Counted from the first letter of the stretch, positions 1 to 13,200 are shown. The stretch: DNA of 64,000 nucleotides from Axinella damicornis (GCA_963931865.1 OZ007509.1:1439978-1503977), one strand, 5' to 3'. Notes: generated by a model not told the origin, from the sequence alone. Program-made: numbers and translations.

Positions 1-1
1 C

Positions 2-3000
2 TGGCCCAGCCAGGAGACCCAGGAGTACGGTCCATTCAAAGTCACCCTCACAGACCAGCAGGTGTTTGCAGACTACACCATCCGACAGCTGCTTGTTGCT
101 GTGAGTGTTGTGGCAGTCCTCACATTTATATCTGTATTTATATTAAGGCAGTTTGACTGCAAGATTACACTAGTCTTGTCAGCTGCAGCCCACTTGAGTG
201 GTAACTTGCGTACTAGCCATGCCTGTTTGGTCTTCTGCTCCCACAGTGTGACCAGGGTGGGAGGACTCCACTGAAGGTGACCCAGTTCCACTTTACTTCC
301 TGGCCAGACCACGGTGTTCCAGAGTATGCTGGGCCAACCCTCAACTACCTCCGTCGGATGAAGGCCCAGGTGAAGCCCTCCAGAGGATCTATACTGGTTC
401 ACTGCAGGTCAGATAGAAATGGATTTACTGCATGTGGGCTGGATAGGAGTAGAAGTGTGGTGTGCCCAGTCTTTGTGAATGGTGTGTGCGGGTTGGGTCC
501 AAGACATGAATGGCTCATCAAGGCGGTGTCTGTCTCCCTGCAGTGCTGGTGTTGGGAGGACTGGCACACTGATTGCCATTGACACAGCTCTGGAGCAGGC
601 TGCTCAGGAGGATGTGGTGGACATCCCTGCCACTGTCACCAAGATGAGGAGGCAGCGCATGAAGATGGTCCAATCACCAGTGAGCAGCTACAAAAGAATT
701 GATGGGGTGATAAATAGTTTTGAGTTCACATCACTTGGCAACTTTTGTCTCAGTCTGTAGCAGGGTGAAACATGCTGTATAGAGTTTTCACATGCTCATT
801 ACAGAAGTGTGCACATGTAGGTTTAGCCTTGTTCCCAGGCCGTGTGGCCTGGGAACGAGGCTAATGCAGGTTGTGCCAATATCCCTCTCTGTGACCCAAC
901 CAGGAGCAGTATGCGTTCATCCATGATGCTGTTCTGGAGTCCCTAACCTGTGGGGACACCCAGATCCCAGCCTCGGGACTGGTCGGCGCCATTGAGAACC
1001 TGAAGCAGAGAGACAGTGAAACTGGGAGGACAGGATTCGAGACCCAGTTCCATGTATGTCATAACAAGTGGACCTACACATGCTTAGGCTCTGTTGCCTC
1101 GTACTAAAATTCAACAGTTTCAGAGTGCACATAAATATCTGTTTCTACAGGACAAACAAACAGATAACTATTAGCTATTATAATAACATCATCAGGGCCA
1201 CACACTGTTTGTGAGTACACATGTATAACTACATTTGCTGTCAAACAAACAGATGGCTATTAGCTATTGCCACATTATCAGGGCCACCATGCACATGCAC
1301 TGTTTTTGAGTACACATGCACTTTAGCTGTTTATGCATGCAGCACAAACAGGATGGCTATTACAGTGTAGCTATTGCCATCGACCATTTGTCTGTACCAA
1401 CAGGTCCTCAGTCTGGTGACTCCTAAACCTACTGAGGTCATCAGAACCTCCGCCTTCCGCTCCCCTGATGTAAACAGGAGCATGGACTTCCTGCCACGTG
1501 AGACAAAGAAATTGATAATGATAAAATTGGAGCTATAACATTTTTTTTGAACACACATGCAGCTGACACCTGGAGAGTTGTACTGAAGGGCGAGAGTAAT
1601 GACTATATTCACGCCAGCTTTGCACATGTGAGAGCAGCATGATCTGTGTCACTGCTTGTACTGAATGCTAAAGATCGTTGTGAGTAGATGTGCAGCACTT
1701 TAGAGCTGACATAATACATGGTGCACTGAAATCTTTGCAGTTTGATCCCGCATTATTATCAATTGGTAGTGGAATCGCAATAGTTAAATACCCCGAACTC
1801 CTATTCAGTGTGCTCTTCACATCTTGTTATAGAATAAAATTAATACAGAGTTACTGTGTTGGTAATACACTTCAACTCGGCCTTCTCCAAGAGGAACTTT
1901 GTCTGGCTGTGATTTATTGACCTGAATCGTAAGGATGATGTAATAGATTTGGATTCTGTTAAGCGCTTTATTGGGGAAGAATATCATCATCGTCCAGATC
2001 GATCTGTTTCTCCATTCTTGAAACTGCACACACATGCAGGGCTACAAGCAGTACAAGGGGTTTATCATCACCCAGGCTCCAATGAAGATCACGTGCCGAG
2101 ACTTCTGGAAGATGATCTATGAGAGGGAGTGTGGGGTGGTCGTGATGCTGTCAGACCTGGTGGAGAATGGAAGGGTACGATATAGCCCTGCTGACATTGT
2201 AGCATGAGTGACAACTGTAGCTATACATCTTAGTTGCATAGTGAACTGAAAAGGTCAGGCTGCAAGCTGCACATACCAGAGGAGATTTCTATATATAAAC
2301 TTTCTTACTTGCTGTCATATAAGATTTGATACTCCTCTCCTCCCTGCAGGAGGTGTGTCACCAGTACTGGCCCACTGGTGACACCAAGGGGGGGAAGAAG
2401 TTTGGGGAGTTCAGTGTCTCTGTCCTCCAAGCCACTCAGCAGGACGGCTTCATACAGCGCATGCTCAGTGTCACCAACCCCAAGGTAAGGGGCGGGCATG
2501 TGTGATTGTCTGAGTTATTCATAGTTGTTATACCTAATTGTTGGCTTTGAGTAATATTATATGCTTGTGCACACTTCCACACTCTGTATCTGAACTTAGC
2601 CCCTGCTCACTCACGTACCTCCTGCCTTTGATCTTGCAGTCTGGCCAGGTGCACAAGGTGACCCAGTTCCAGATGTCATGCTGGACCCCTGAGGGTCTGT
2701 GCACCTCCCCCTATGCTATCATTGACATCATTGAGCAGGTGTTGGTGATACAGAGGAGGACCGGAAACAGACCCATTGTGGTCCATGGCAGGTGAGCCTA
2801 CTGGGTCCTTCTCCCATTGTGCACACAGTGTATACGAGATTAATATCCTGAACTAATTTTTTTTGTTTCTCTTTTTCCCTTCCACACACACACACATGCA
2901 CTTCCATAATGCACACACAAATACACACATCTCATGCAGTGACACGGTGAGTCGGTGTGGGGTGTTCTGTTCTCTGATCAATGTCACTGAATGCTGCAAG

Positions 3001-3473
3001 ACGGAGGGCATTGTGGATGTGTTCCAGGTGGTGAAGGCACTCCGCATCCAGAAACCAGGCAGTGTGCTCTCTGTGGTAAGCTCGAGGAAATTGTATTGAT
3101 GTAGTTGCATCTTCAGAACCCATATTTAGAGGGGATTGCCATACGTAGATGGATTGCCATACATCCATATTTAGCGAGATTGTGGTCCTGACTCCACAGT
3201 CCATGTTGGGATATATGCTACAGGCTTCTTTTACTGTCCTATATATAGAACTTCATTGCTTGCTTGAACACAACACCCCCCTAAACTGCTATCTGCATAC
3301 CGCACCATTCACAGGAACCGATATAGTGCACATTATCACAGAGGTTTTCAGAGGTAATAATGTTGGTAACTACATATTTGTCTGTCTCTTTCCTGCAGGA
3401 GCAATATCGCTACATATTTGATCTGATGCTGTTGTTCCTTGATTCATTCAGCATCTACTCCAATTTTAAGTAA
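2..3473 (+). CDS. Receptor-type protein tyrosine phosphatase, 3' part (D1 and D2 domains)
   Basis: Exons read as 2-101, 247-407, 544-679, 904-1053, 1404-1497, 1563-1627, 2040-2174, 2350-2484, 2640-2791, 2940-3075 and 3399-3473 (stop TAA). All join in phase with GT-AG borders. The gene enters the window inside D1. D1 carries the WPD loop (TSWPDHGVP), the signature [10 protein letters not shown] spread over the 407/544 junction, and a Q-loop-like VQSPEQY, so it should dephosphorylate phosphotyrosine. D2 has the fold landmarks (DYIHASF, TQAPM, FWKMIY) but its WPD loop reads WTPEG and its active-site loop reads [10 protein letters not shown]: the catalytic Cys is Gly while the Arg remains, so D2 is presumably a pseudophosphatase, as in many RPTPs. 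Tandem PTP domains imply a transmembrane receptor whose ectodomain lies left of the window. It converges on the Ig/FN3 receptor gene on the opposite strand. Subfamily cannot be assigned. Confidence 0.93.
824..863. repeat. Short foldback of the TAGCCTCGTTCCCAGG family
   Basis: Near-perfect 40-bp palindrome in a phosphatase intron (680-903): tagccttgttcccaggcc, a 4-base loop, then its reverse complement with one mismatch. It is the smallest member of a palindrome family seen many times in this window. Confidence 0.85.
1054..1403. repeat. Phosphatase intron with a roughly 100-bp tandem duplication
   Basis: The 350-bp intron holds two diverged copies of a unit that includes aaacagatggctattagct, followed by atcagggccac and tgtttgtgagtacacatg (about 1150-1240 and 1240-1320). 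A third partial copy of the cagatggctatta part follows near 1350. No coding signal was seen. Confidence 0.6.
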
Positions 3474-4595
3474 ACTTTTGCTGTCATACAGTTATTACAG
3501 ACAGTGCACTTTGACTCGCGTGTAGCTATAGTGCTGGCAACAACGTTGTGTATGTATCATCACAGTAATTATTTCAGTGTGGACATGGTAGCTTATGTAA
3601 ACAGCAAGTTCATTTCTCTGATGCATTGCATTGGTAGCCAATTGCCATAACAACCTTTCTGTCGTTATGAGATATGCACATAGGTAGCATTAATCAGTGG
3701 TATAATTGAAGGGCTCATAGCAAGAGAGGGCCAACCCAAACCCCTGATTTGCATAATTATGACTACATGAACTACACGAACCAATATAATTATACGAATA
3801 GTTCTTTTCAGTGGAGGGTTCATTTTGCAAGTGAGTGAACAAACGATAGTTAAAACGAAATTACTACACCGTTAGCCATGTGTACCAATCGTTCTCCATT
3901 ATCAAAACAAGAGATAGTCATTTGAGTCACAGCCTTACATTAAAAGAGGTGTTAGACTCCTTCCAGTATTTGAATGTGAGTTAGCTATAGCTTCTAAACC
4001 CTACAATTGCTAATTCTACTCACAGGTTGATGTTTGGAAGAAGTAACTAAACTTTGGTCTCAGTATCTAACTTTGGTAGCTAATGTTAGATACTGAGACC
4101 AAGAGATCTACACAATCCAGAAACCTGAAGGCTCCAGGCTGTATGTAGCATCTTGAGTGAAGCGAGGCACTCAGTACTAACTGAGGCATCTGCTATATTA
4201 TATTGAAACAGATGACTTGTATGATGCTGATCTCGCCGTTGTGCAACCTCTGCTCCACCTAGAGGAGTTAGCTATACCTTCTTCAGTGAGCTAGCTGTAC
4301 ATTTGAGTGCAAAATGGGTGGAGCCACATGCAGTAACAAGCCCAAACTTTTCATGATGAAAGTTAACGTTGCTATTACGTAGATGCTTCAGCCAATAAGA
4401 TCTAACATCGGGATCTAAGAAGCAAGTATCTAAGTTATACCAGCAATCGAATTGCAAACATGATCATCAAGGTGGCATCAATACCACAACTTGTATACAT
4501 TCTACATACCACTATATACAGAGGAACTTGAACTGGTAAGAGTAAACTGTGCATATAACTTGAACAAACACCCCATGTGTTAGTCAACACTTAGG
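3474..4595. other. Convergent intergenic region between the phosphatase and receptor genes
   Basis: No convincing coding exon. It presumably holds the 3' UTRs of both convergent genes. The only clear structure is the hairpin at 4054-4102. I found no canonical AATAAA signal placed convincingly for either gene. Confidence 0.6.
4054..4102. repeat. Perfect 18-bp inverted repeat with 13-base loop
   Basis: ttggtctcagtatctaac at 4054-4071 and its exact reverse complement at 4085-4102. It lies between two convergent genes, so it could act as a transcript hairpin or be a small foldback element. No function can be assigned. Confidence 0.85.
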
Positions 4596-7500
4596 TCAAG
4601 TGTTTTCTGTGCACTTTGCGACAAATTCATACGGGTCATCATCAATCACCTCATACTCAGCCTCAATGTCATGTTGTGATGAGCTTGTAGTGACCTTTCC
4701 ATACGCCTCACACTTTTCCATAGGAATGCTGTATTATAAGCAAAGTGTGTGGAGGTAATAATAACCCAAATCCTAATACATGTATGCCCGTATAGTTTCC
4801 GTCTAGGCAGAATTCCTTCCAATTATATGCACTGTTACACAAGATTCATACCTGGCAATCTCTTGGGTAGTTTTATTATTCGAGAGGTTTCTAGCTCTTC
4901 TCCTAAACCTGTATGTCACGGTGTGTATGCAAGAAGTAGCTCAAATGACGTACTTAGCTAACTGCATGATCTTAGCTCACCATAATATGCCCATGAACAC
5001 GATGGACACACCCACAAAAATTATCACAGTTAGTGTCCCTATCACTCCTCCTGCAATTGCTCCAACCAGACCGCCCCCTCCCCCTCCCACTTCGCCTCCT
5101 GCAAGTAAATTAACAACACATAGCAAATACTGCATGAGAACTCAAGTCACTAATCAGAGAAAGTCTAGATACAACCTATATCACTCCCATGAAGCTATAC
5201 AGGATAGGATAGGATAGGATAAATTTTAATTTTTAACAGGTGAGTCCCATCAGCCTGGGGCTGGTCTCCCTGGGAGTCCTGTGTGACAAACAGGACTTGT
5301 CTTCACTTGACAGAGTAGACCTTTCTCCCTCTTCCTGCCGTCCGTTCACAATCACCACGGCAGCCACCTCAAACTGCTCTCCTCCCTGCACTACTCCCCA
5401 GCTGGACCTCCCAGGGAAGAGCACACTCCCCTCTCCCCCTGTCCCGGAGTAGTACACCTTGTAGTAGTCAACGTCCTGGGAGGGGAGGCGCTGCCAAGAG
5501 ACATTCACAGCTGTTGGGTTGAGAAACTGAACACCAACACCCTCCACCAGACCTGTTCAGGCCAGGAGAATGAGAGGTCATGAGTTGTGTCTCACTACAG
5601 CACAGCACATGTAACTCTCACCAATGGGACGGGTGGTCTGAACCATACGCTGCTGTAGTCCCACCCCAGCTGAAGTGAAGGGGGTCACAACAAACACGTA
5701 GGATGTCTCTGGGGCCAGTCGAGCCACCCTGTAGGTGGTGGTGTTCCCACTCAGACTCAATGTGCCAATGAAGTGCTCACTGTTAGAAAGTCCGTAGCCA
5801 AGTTCATACTGTGTAATGCTACCACGCCCATCAGTTGGAGGGTCCCAGGTGACCACCACGGACACAATGTCTGGTATGACCTCTAGAGAGGTCACTCCAC
5901 CAGGTACTAGGAGAAGGAGGGGAGACATTGGGTGGGTGCTACTGGTGGTAAGCGAATTGCTTACCTCCTATAATCATGGCTGTCACTGGACTGCTGAAAG
6001 GTCCTGTGCCGGCAGTGCGATGCTTTGCTGCCACTTGAATACTGTACTCTGTAAATACAGCCAGCCCACTGATGGGATGCTCATAGGGGGGAACAGTTGC
6101 CTCAACCTCAGAGCTGCTGCCTGCTCTAGGATGATATCGTATGGTGTAGTCAAGCACATTGCCATTCCGGTCCCCACAAGGTGGGGGACTCCACCTGACC
6201 AAGATGGTGGTAGGTCCAGTGGCAGAGGCATTGACAAACTGGGGAGCACCAGTGGGGGCTGGAGGCACAGAGTGACAGGGCAAGCCATACTACACATCAG
6301 ATACATACTAAGAATAGCACTACAGTACCTACCAGTAGCCTGTGTCATTCCCATTCCAGCAACAGAATAAGGTCCAAGTCCCTCAAAGCCCCTGGCCCTC
6401 ACACGGATACTATAGGTTGTAAACGGCTTGAGGTTTCTAAGGGTGTGCTGGATAACGCTCCCTCCCTCCACCACCTCCCTCCCTCCCTGGTATTCAGGAC
6501 AAGAGTCGACCGGCGAGAAGGTGACCTCAAAACCATCAGTGACCTCCCCTGAAGATGGGCTTCTCCATGAGACAAGGATGCTGGTAGAGGATGGCATAGT
6601 TGCCTGCACGTCAGTGGGAGCACCTGGCACTGAGGATCACAACACAGGGAGGTGTGTATGGTTCAATGCTACATATGCTGTACAGAATCACACATCACTC
6701 ACACAGCAATATAATTATACAGAACTTACATCTCAGCACAACATTCACTGGAGCACTTTGTTCACTGGGGAGGTTGGCATAAGCAATCACACTGATGGAA
6801 TACCTCACCCCTACACTGAGGTTGCCAAGGATGTGCTCCACTGCATTCGGGTCTTCAATGTTGACTGAGTTCACATCTGAACTGGTGTTAGTGGTGGTGA
6901 GCACCTGGTACCCACTGACATTGGCAGGTGGAGTCCAGGTGACCCTGACCTGGTTGTTGCCAATAGCCTGTGCTGTAACATTACCAGGTGGTCTGGAGGG
7001 AACTGCAGTGAGAGAATGAGGTGAGTAGCTGAAGAAAGAGTACAACAATACTAGCTGCAGTTCACTGCTGAGGGTGATATTGACAGTATCAATTGCAGTA
7101 GACATAACACTGCCAATGCTCCAATCTGAGGATCTTTTATGTGCAGTTGGATAACAGGCTACATTCACTTGCACTAGAACACTTACACTAGCTGACTGTT
7201 TACGTACCCACAACATTGAGGTCTGCAGAGTGTGATCCTCTGTCATTGGCAACAGTGCAGGAGTACTCCCCAACCAGGCTTCCCTGCACAGTCAGCAGGC
7301 TGTTGTAGGTCGTGGAGGTTGCATTTCCCAACACCCTGCTGATGGAGTATGGACTGTTGCTGTTGAGCGTCTCTCCATTACGGGCCCATGTGACAGTGGT
7401 GGGAGGGGAGTGGGAGGAGGTGCAGTTGAGGGTGAAGGAAGGCGGGCGGGAGGAAAGGGCTGTGAGCAGATGGAACCTCACTGGAATCTCCAGAACTGGA

Positions 7501-10017
7501 CCACCTGAGAGGGAACAGTGCGATGCTTCACATACACACACTCCAGCAACGTTGTCTGCACAGTTGCTCACTTGAGTTTTCATATGTGCTGGTCTGGTAT
7601 ATTCCAACGTAGAGGGTTCGCTGCACTCTGCTCTCATCTGGTATGCGACATGTGTACACCCCCTCTGCATCTGAGGTGAAGTCAGCTTCACCTCTCAAGA
7701 GTACCACATGTCGAACTCTTGACAGTGGAGTAAATACTGAACCAGGAGAACGTGTCACTTCCTCTCCGTTTGGATAGATCCATTCCCCAATGTCATTCAC
7801 ATTCAGGGCAGAGACACAGGATAGGCCATCACGGGATATGTTTCCAGGGTGCAGGATGGTGCTGTTGGGTATAACTGTGTTGCATACTGTGCCATCAAGG
7901 CAGAGGCGCACACCTATGGTTACAAATAAGAGGAAATAGCTGGAAAAAACTGCCGAAACAACAGTAGCTACCCACATCTGTGAAGTGTTGTACGCTTGGA
8001 TAAGACCATTCACTAGTGTTCATCTTAGATTATGTTTCCAGATGCAGTGACTTTCCTGTTTTTGGACTCTGTGATCACGAAGAGGTGGAGCCAACAATAT
8101 GAAAAATTAGCCGAAGTAACAGCGAAATGAAGTGCCTTGACTTCAGTCAGGTAGCTACACGTAGAGGTTTTGTTTTGCTATTTGCTATTGTTTAAGTCCC
8201 TTCCAAACGTTTTTGGGGTCTAGCTATGACGCGAGATTACACACACGACAGACAGACAGATGATGAACAGACAGAATAAAACGATTGCTTAACCCCACTT
8301 CACACATGTGCGCACAGGGTAATTATGTGTTTTGTCTGCAACCAGTGGCGTAGCCAAACCCGGGCCTACGCCCGGGCGTCAGTATGATCGTCACATAAAA
8401 ATTATTTTCCATGTACATTGCACATATGCAATACACATGCGCAAAGTATAGTATGACATGTGTACTAAATGGCGAAACCTCGAAGGCAACGGAGTCTTCT
8501 GGAGTGCTCCAAGTGGACTGAAGAAGACAGTGCAGAAGGGAACGAGTCTGTGGCATTGGCAAAAAACGCTTAGAATTAGTAGGCTTGGGCTACCAGCTTA
8601 CATTTCCTTCCCACGTGGAGATGGAGGCATTCACGGATTGCATTTTTTCATGGTCATTTTCCAGTTACCTAGATGGGCTCTCTCGTAGCACTGCCACCAC
8701 TTTCTGGTTCCATTTCTGTGATTTGCACGGATCATGGATTGACACCACACACCTCTATTCACTACCTTCAGCAGTGGCAGTACTCAGGCCCTGGCATCAC
8801 AGAAATCCTAGCTACGCCACTGTCTGCAACACTAGACAGTTACGGTACACAGCCGTAACTGTACTGTCACAAATGCAATTTACTCCATCATATGTTGGCT
8901 TGGAAATTAGCGCGGGTACACGCGCCGTATACTTAATTAAGCGCTATTTCATAGTTTTTTTTGTCGCCAAAAATAAAGCCGTGTGATCCGACCTGGACTT
9001 GGAAGACCGTATTGAAATAGGCACAAACTGTATAGAAAGGGCCGGACGAAGCATTTTTGTAAATACTGATGACCGTTCCGAAGTTATACGACGCTGTATT
9101 CCAAAGAGGGGAGTCAAGATGGCGGTTATTCACACTCAAGAGTCGTTCTTTCGACGACTGCTCAACCTAGCCACAAAACACTTACGTCCCGCCCTAGAGC
9201 TTCCTATGGCGTGTCTCCCAGCAGTAGAATCGATTTGCTGGTGGTCTTCGCACTGTAGATTTTTGGCGAATAGTTTGCTGGAACCGATTTAACCAGCGTA
9301 CAACGGCTACAGTGTGAGCTACTGTAATGATGATTAGTCTGTATGTTGTCTACCATCCCTGCTTTGTGTCGAGAACGTTTGATTTCACTAGCATACTTTC
9401 TGTGTGAGAAAAATGGGCTTGAACAAATTGTCTGGCCACGCCCACAACGCGGGGATCCCGTAACCTTAAGCTTGTTCCCAGGCCCCCACCCAAGTTTTTG
9501 GTGTTTGCAGTACAAAATAGCTAGGAGGCCTGGTACTTAGTTTCAACCGTACCGCAAGTGACGGATGGCTGGGCGACACCACAAGTGATGGATGGCTGGG
9601 TGGCACCTGGGAATGTGCATGTGGCTAGAAATTATGGGCCTACAGAATTCTGACCGTTGAGCTCTTCTTTACCATTCCCTGATGCATTAAAGCAGTAATT
9701 GAAATAGCCCACATCGGACTTTCAACTTCAAATTTTCCTTCCCATGCCTTGGTGATCACATTGAGCCTTGATACGAATACAGCTCCCAAGTGCAGCTATA
9801 TAGTCCATTATGGGCTCCTGCTTCCTCCAGCTACCTCTGCATCTGCATCTCCATATTTACTACATAATTTCATAGTGTATGCACTTATTATAGATCTAAT
9901 ACGTATGACTACAGTGCAGTTCAGCAGCTCACCAGAAGCTGGGGGTTGTTGGGAAGAACGTCGCTGAACAGAGCAGAGGACTATCACAATGGCATAGAGT
10001 GGTAACGAGAATGCCAT
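4596..10017 (-). CDS. Ig/FN3 single-pass receptor, copy A (complete, 10 exons)
   Basis: Exons on the minus strand: 9933-10017 (signal peptide), 7572-7913 and 7208-7504 (Ig-like), 6730-7002, 6333-6629, 5965-6258, 5622-5906, 5307-5552 (five FN3 domains, one per exon), 4981-5098 (Gly-rich stalk and TM), 4596-4728 (tail, stop TGA). They sum to 2370 nt (789 aa) with every junction in phase; extracellular introns are phase 1, the usual pattern for shuffled modules. The N-terminus MAFSLPLYAIVIVLCSV is a signal peptide. The second Ig-like exon has the Cys pair (FTLNC and EYSCTV) and a core Trp; FN3 exons show the conserved Trp and YSI or YVF strand motifs. The TM segment includes GGVIGTLTVIIFVGVSIVF. 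The tail is about 45 residues with tyrosines in AEYEVI and DPYEFV and no kinase or phosphatase domain. Likely an adhesion or recognition receptor at the plasma membrane; the ligand is unknown. Intron 1 carries a MITE absent from copy B. Confidence 0.88.
8088..8332. repeat. Dispersed repeat related to 63395-63598
   Basis: Shares gccttgacttcagtcaggta, a tttgctatttgctattg segment, a gcgagatt segment and a gacagac-rich end with the copy near the right end of the window. Both copies end in a gcgc(a/g)gggta-like motif. The family is not recognised. Confidence 0.65.
8335..8830. mobile_element. Non-autonomous hAT-like element (MITE) with 8-bp target duplication
   Basis: Element 8343-8822 (480 bp) has 12-bp terminal inverted repeats, cagtggcgtagc and gctacgccactg. 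It is flanked by a perfect 8-bp duplication tctgcaac at 8335-8342 and 8823-8830. The 8-bp duplication and CAGTGGCG-type ends fit the hAT superfamily. There is no transposase. It lies in intron 1 of receptor copy A. Confidence 0.9.
8831..9932. other. Remainder of receptor A intron 1
   Basis: No exon seen. It holds a partial TTCCCAGGCCCCCACCC palindrome relic near 9475 and two adjacent copies of a roughly 26-bp unit (aagtgatggatggctgg, about 9555-9606). Confidence 0.5.
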
Positions 10018-10231
10018 ATCTGAAACACAGATCTAGAGCAGTCAACTGCAGAATAATAGTTTAGTGACGGTTCTTACTAGTTATGCTTTATTACCTGGGG
10101 CTCTCGTTGGGGTCAGCTTGATCAGCTCAGCAGCAGCATTCCATCGCGCATGCATGGGTGTGGCTTTCCCACCCAGCGCAAACTAAGTGCAAACTATGAA
10201 TAATAGTGCGACTCGAGGTAGATAATACGAT
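10018..10231. promoter_or_regulatory. Shared head-to-head promoter region of the two Ig/FN3 receptors
   Basis: Only 214 bp separate the two divergent start codons. Each ATG sits in a gatATGGC context. It probably contains both 5' UTRs and a bidirectional promoter. There is no clear TATA box; a gcgcatgcatgggtgtgg segment with a CACCC-like motif lies at about 10146-10163. Function is inferred from position. Confidence 0.6.
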
Positions 10232-13200
10232 ATGGCGTTCCCAGTTTACTTTCTTGTGCTAGTCCTCTGCTCTGTGCCCAGACGTTCTACCCAACAACCT
10301 CCGGCTTCTGGTGAGTTGCTGTACTTCCCATTCATGTTGCCCCCGGTTCAGTATATTACCCTGCATGGATGTCGATGTCTTGTTGTGTCGACTAAACTGC
10401 GCTAGCTAGAATACTGATCTCGCTTAACTTTGTAGTCGATCGAAGTTGATGACAGGAATGGTAATATGTGGGGGTTATAGCTACACACAAACTGTACAAA
10501 ATAGACCGACCAGTATCTTCAGATTTAATTTGTATAGAACTAGCTACATAATTGTGTAGTTAGCTGTGTATGTCTGGCATATATTTTCACCTGCCTCCCT
10601 TCTCCTAATGCACTCTACTGTTCTACATGACCCCTCCAACTATTCATCTTGTACTAATAGGGGTACCTAGCCTGTATATGTGTGTGCATGAGTGTCGTTT
10701 ACCGTGATTCCTGTAAATTGATGGTAAGCGGAATTACATTTTTTCCTAGTCTAGCCTTGCATTGCAAATGACACACAGCAGTAGCAACCTGTGCTAATCA
10801 GGTGTGCAATCCAGACTGACGGAACAGACAAAGGACTAAGTACAAAGCATGCAAAAATGTGCAAAGTGAGGCGTTTCAGACCATTCCTGCACCAACTCTT
10901 GAGGATGCTGTTTTACTGCCTTCACATCCTCGCTACAATGCAGTCAGTGTTGCTGATCAGTGCCTAGTGGATTCATTTCCTCCAGTGTATTTCAGAACTC
11001 TTATTCATAGTCCTGCAGGTTATGACAAACCTGCTCTTATTTGACTTGCTGTCTGAACACGTGCAGGTGTGCGCCTCTGCCTTGATGGCACAGTATGCAA
11101 CACAGTTATACCCAACAACACCATCCTGCACCCTGGAAACATATCCCGTGATGGCCTATCCTGTGTCTCTGCCCTGAATGTGAATGACATTGGGGAATGG
11201 ATTTATCCAAACGGAGAGGAAGTGACACGTTCTCCTGGTTCAGTATTTACTCCACTGTCAAGAGTTCGACATGTGGTACTCTTGAGAGGTGAAGCTGACT
11301 TCACCTCAGATGCAGAGGGGGTGTACACATGTCGCATACCAGATGAGAGCAGAGTGCAGCGAACCCTCTACGTTGGAATATACCAGACCAGCACATATGA
11401 AAACTCAAGTGAGCAACTGTGCAGACAACGTTAGCTAGCGTTGCTGGAGTGTGTGTATGTGAAGCATCGCACTGTTCCCTCTCAGGTGGTCCAGTTCTGG
11501 AGACCCCAGTGAGGTTCCATCTGCTCACAGCCCTTTCCACCCGCCCGCCTTCCTTCACCCTCAACTGCACCTCCTCCCACTCCCCTCCCACCACTGTCAC
11601 ATGGACCCGCAATGGAGAGACGCTCAACAGCAACAGTCCATACTCCATCAGCAGGGTGTTGAAAAATGCAACCTCCACGACCTACAACAGCCTGCTGACT
11701 GTCCAGGGAAGCCTAGAGGGAGAGTACTCCTGCACTGTTGCCAACGACAGAGGATCACACTCTGCGAACCTCAATGTTGTAGGTATGTAAACAGTAAGTG
11801 TTGTTGTGCAAGTGGATGTCGCTTGTTATCCAACTGCACAGAAAGATCCTCAGATTGGAGCATTGACAGTGTTATGTCTACTGCCAATATCACCCTCAGC
11901 AGCTAGTATTGTTGTACTCTTTCTTCAGCTACCCGCCTCATTCTCTCACTGCAGCTCCCTCCGGACCACCTGGTAATGTTACAGCACAGGCTATTGGCAA
12001 CAACCAGGCCAGGGTCACCTGGACTCCACCTGCCAATGTCAGTGGGTACCAGGTGCTCTACACCACTAACACCAGTTCAGATGTGAACTCAGTCAACATT
12101 GAAGACCCGAATGCAGTGGAGCACATCCTTGGCAACCTCAGTGTAGGGGTGAGGTATTCCATCCGTGTGGTTGCTTATGCCAACCTCCCCAGTGAACAAA
12201 GTGATCCGGTGAATGTTGTGCTGAGATGTAAGTTCTGTATAATTATATTGCTGTGTGAGTGATGTGTGATTCTGTACAGCATATGTAGCATTGAACCATA
12301 CACACCTCCCTGTGTTGTGATCCTCAGTGCCAGGTGCTCCCACTGACGTGCAGGCAACTATGCCATCCTCTACCAGCATCCTTGTCTCATGGAGAAGCCC
12401 ATCTTCAGGGGAGGTCACTGATGGTTTTGAGGTCACCTTCTCGCCGGTCGACTCTTGTCCTGAATTCCAGGGAGGGAAGGAGGTGGTGGAGGGAGGGAGC
12501 GTTACCCAGCACACCCTTAGAAACCTCAAGCCATCTACAACGTATAGTATCCGTGTGAGGGCCAGGGGCTTTGAGGGACTTGGACCTTATTCTGTTGCTG
12601 GAATGGGAATGACACAGGCTACTGGTAGGTACTGTAGTGCTATTCTTAGTATGTATCTGATGTGCAGTATGACTTGCCCTGTCACTCTGTGCCTCCAGCC
12701 CCCACTGGTGCTCCCCAGTTTGTCAATGCCTCTGCCACTGGACCTACCACCATCTTGGTCAGGTGGAGCCCCCCACCTTGTGGGGACCGGAATGGCAATG
12801 TGCTCGACTACACCATACGATATCATCCTAGAGCAGGCAGCAGCTCTGAGGTTGAGGCAACTGTTCCCCCCTATGAGCATCCCATCAGTGGGCTGACAGT
12901 GTTTACAGAGTACAGTATTCAGGTGGCAGCAAAGCATCGCACTGCCGGCACAGGACCTTTCAGCAGTCCAGTGACAGCCATGATTATAGGAGGTAAGCAA
13001 TTAACTCACCACCAGTAGCACCCAACCAATGTCTCCCCTCCTTCTCCTAGTACCTGGTGGAGTGACCTCTCTAGACATCATACCAGACATTGTGTCCGTG
13101 TTGGTCACCTGGGAGCCTCCAACTGATGGGCGTGGTAGCATTACACAGTATGAGCTTGGCTACGGCCTTTCTAACAGTGAGAACTTCATTGGCACAGTGA

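Noticed and set aside
4272..4457. 61-codon minus-strand frame after the receptor A stop
   Set aside because: Falls in the presumed 3' UTR, with no family resemblance; the receptor already has an in-phase terminal exon at 4596-4728.
6428..6868. 146-codon plus-strand frame, and its twin at 12089-12529 minus
   Set aside because: Antisense shadows of the FN3 exons of the two receptors.
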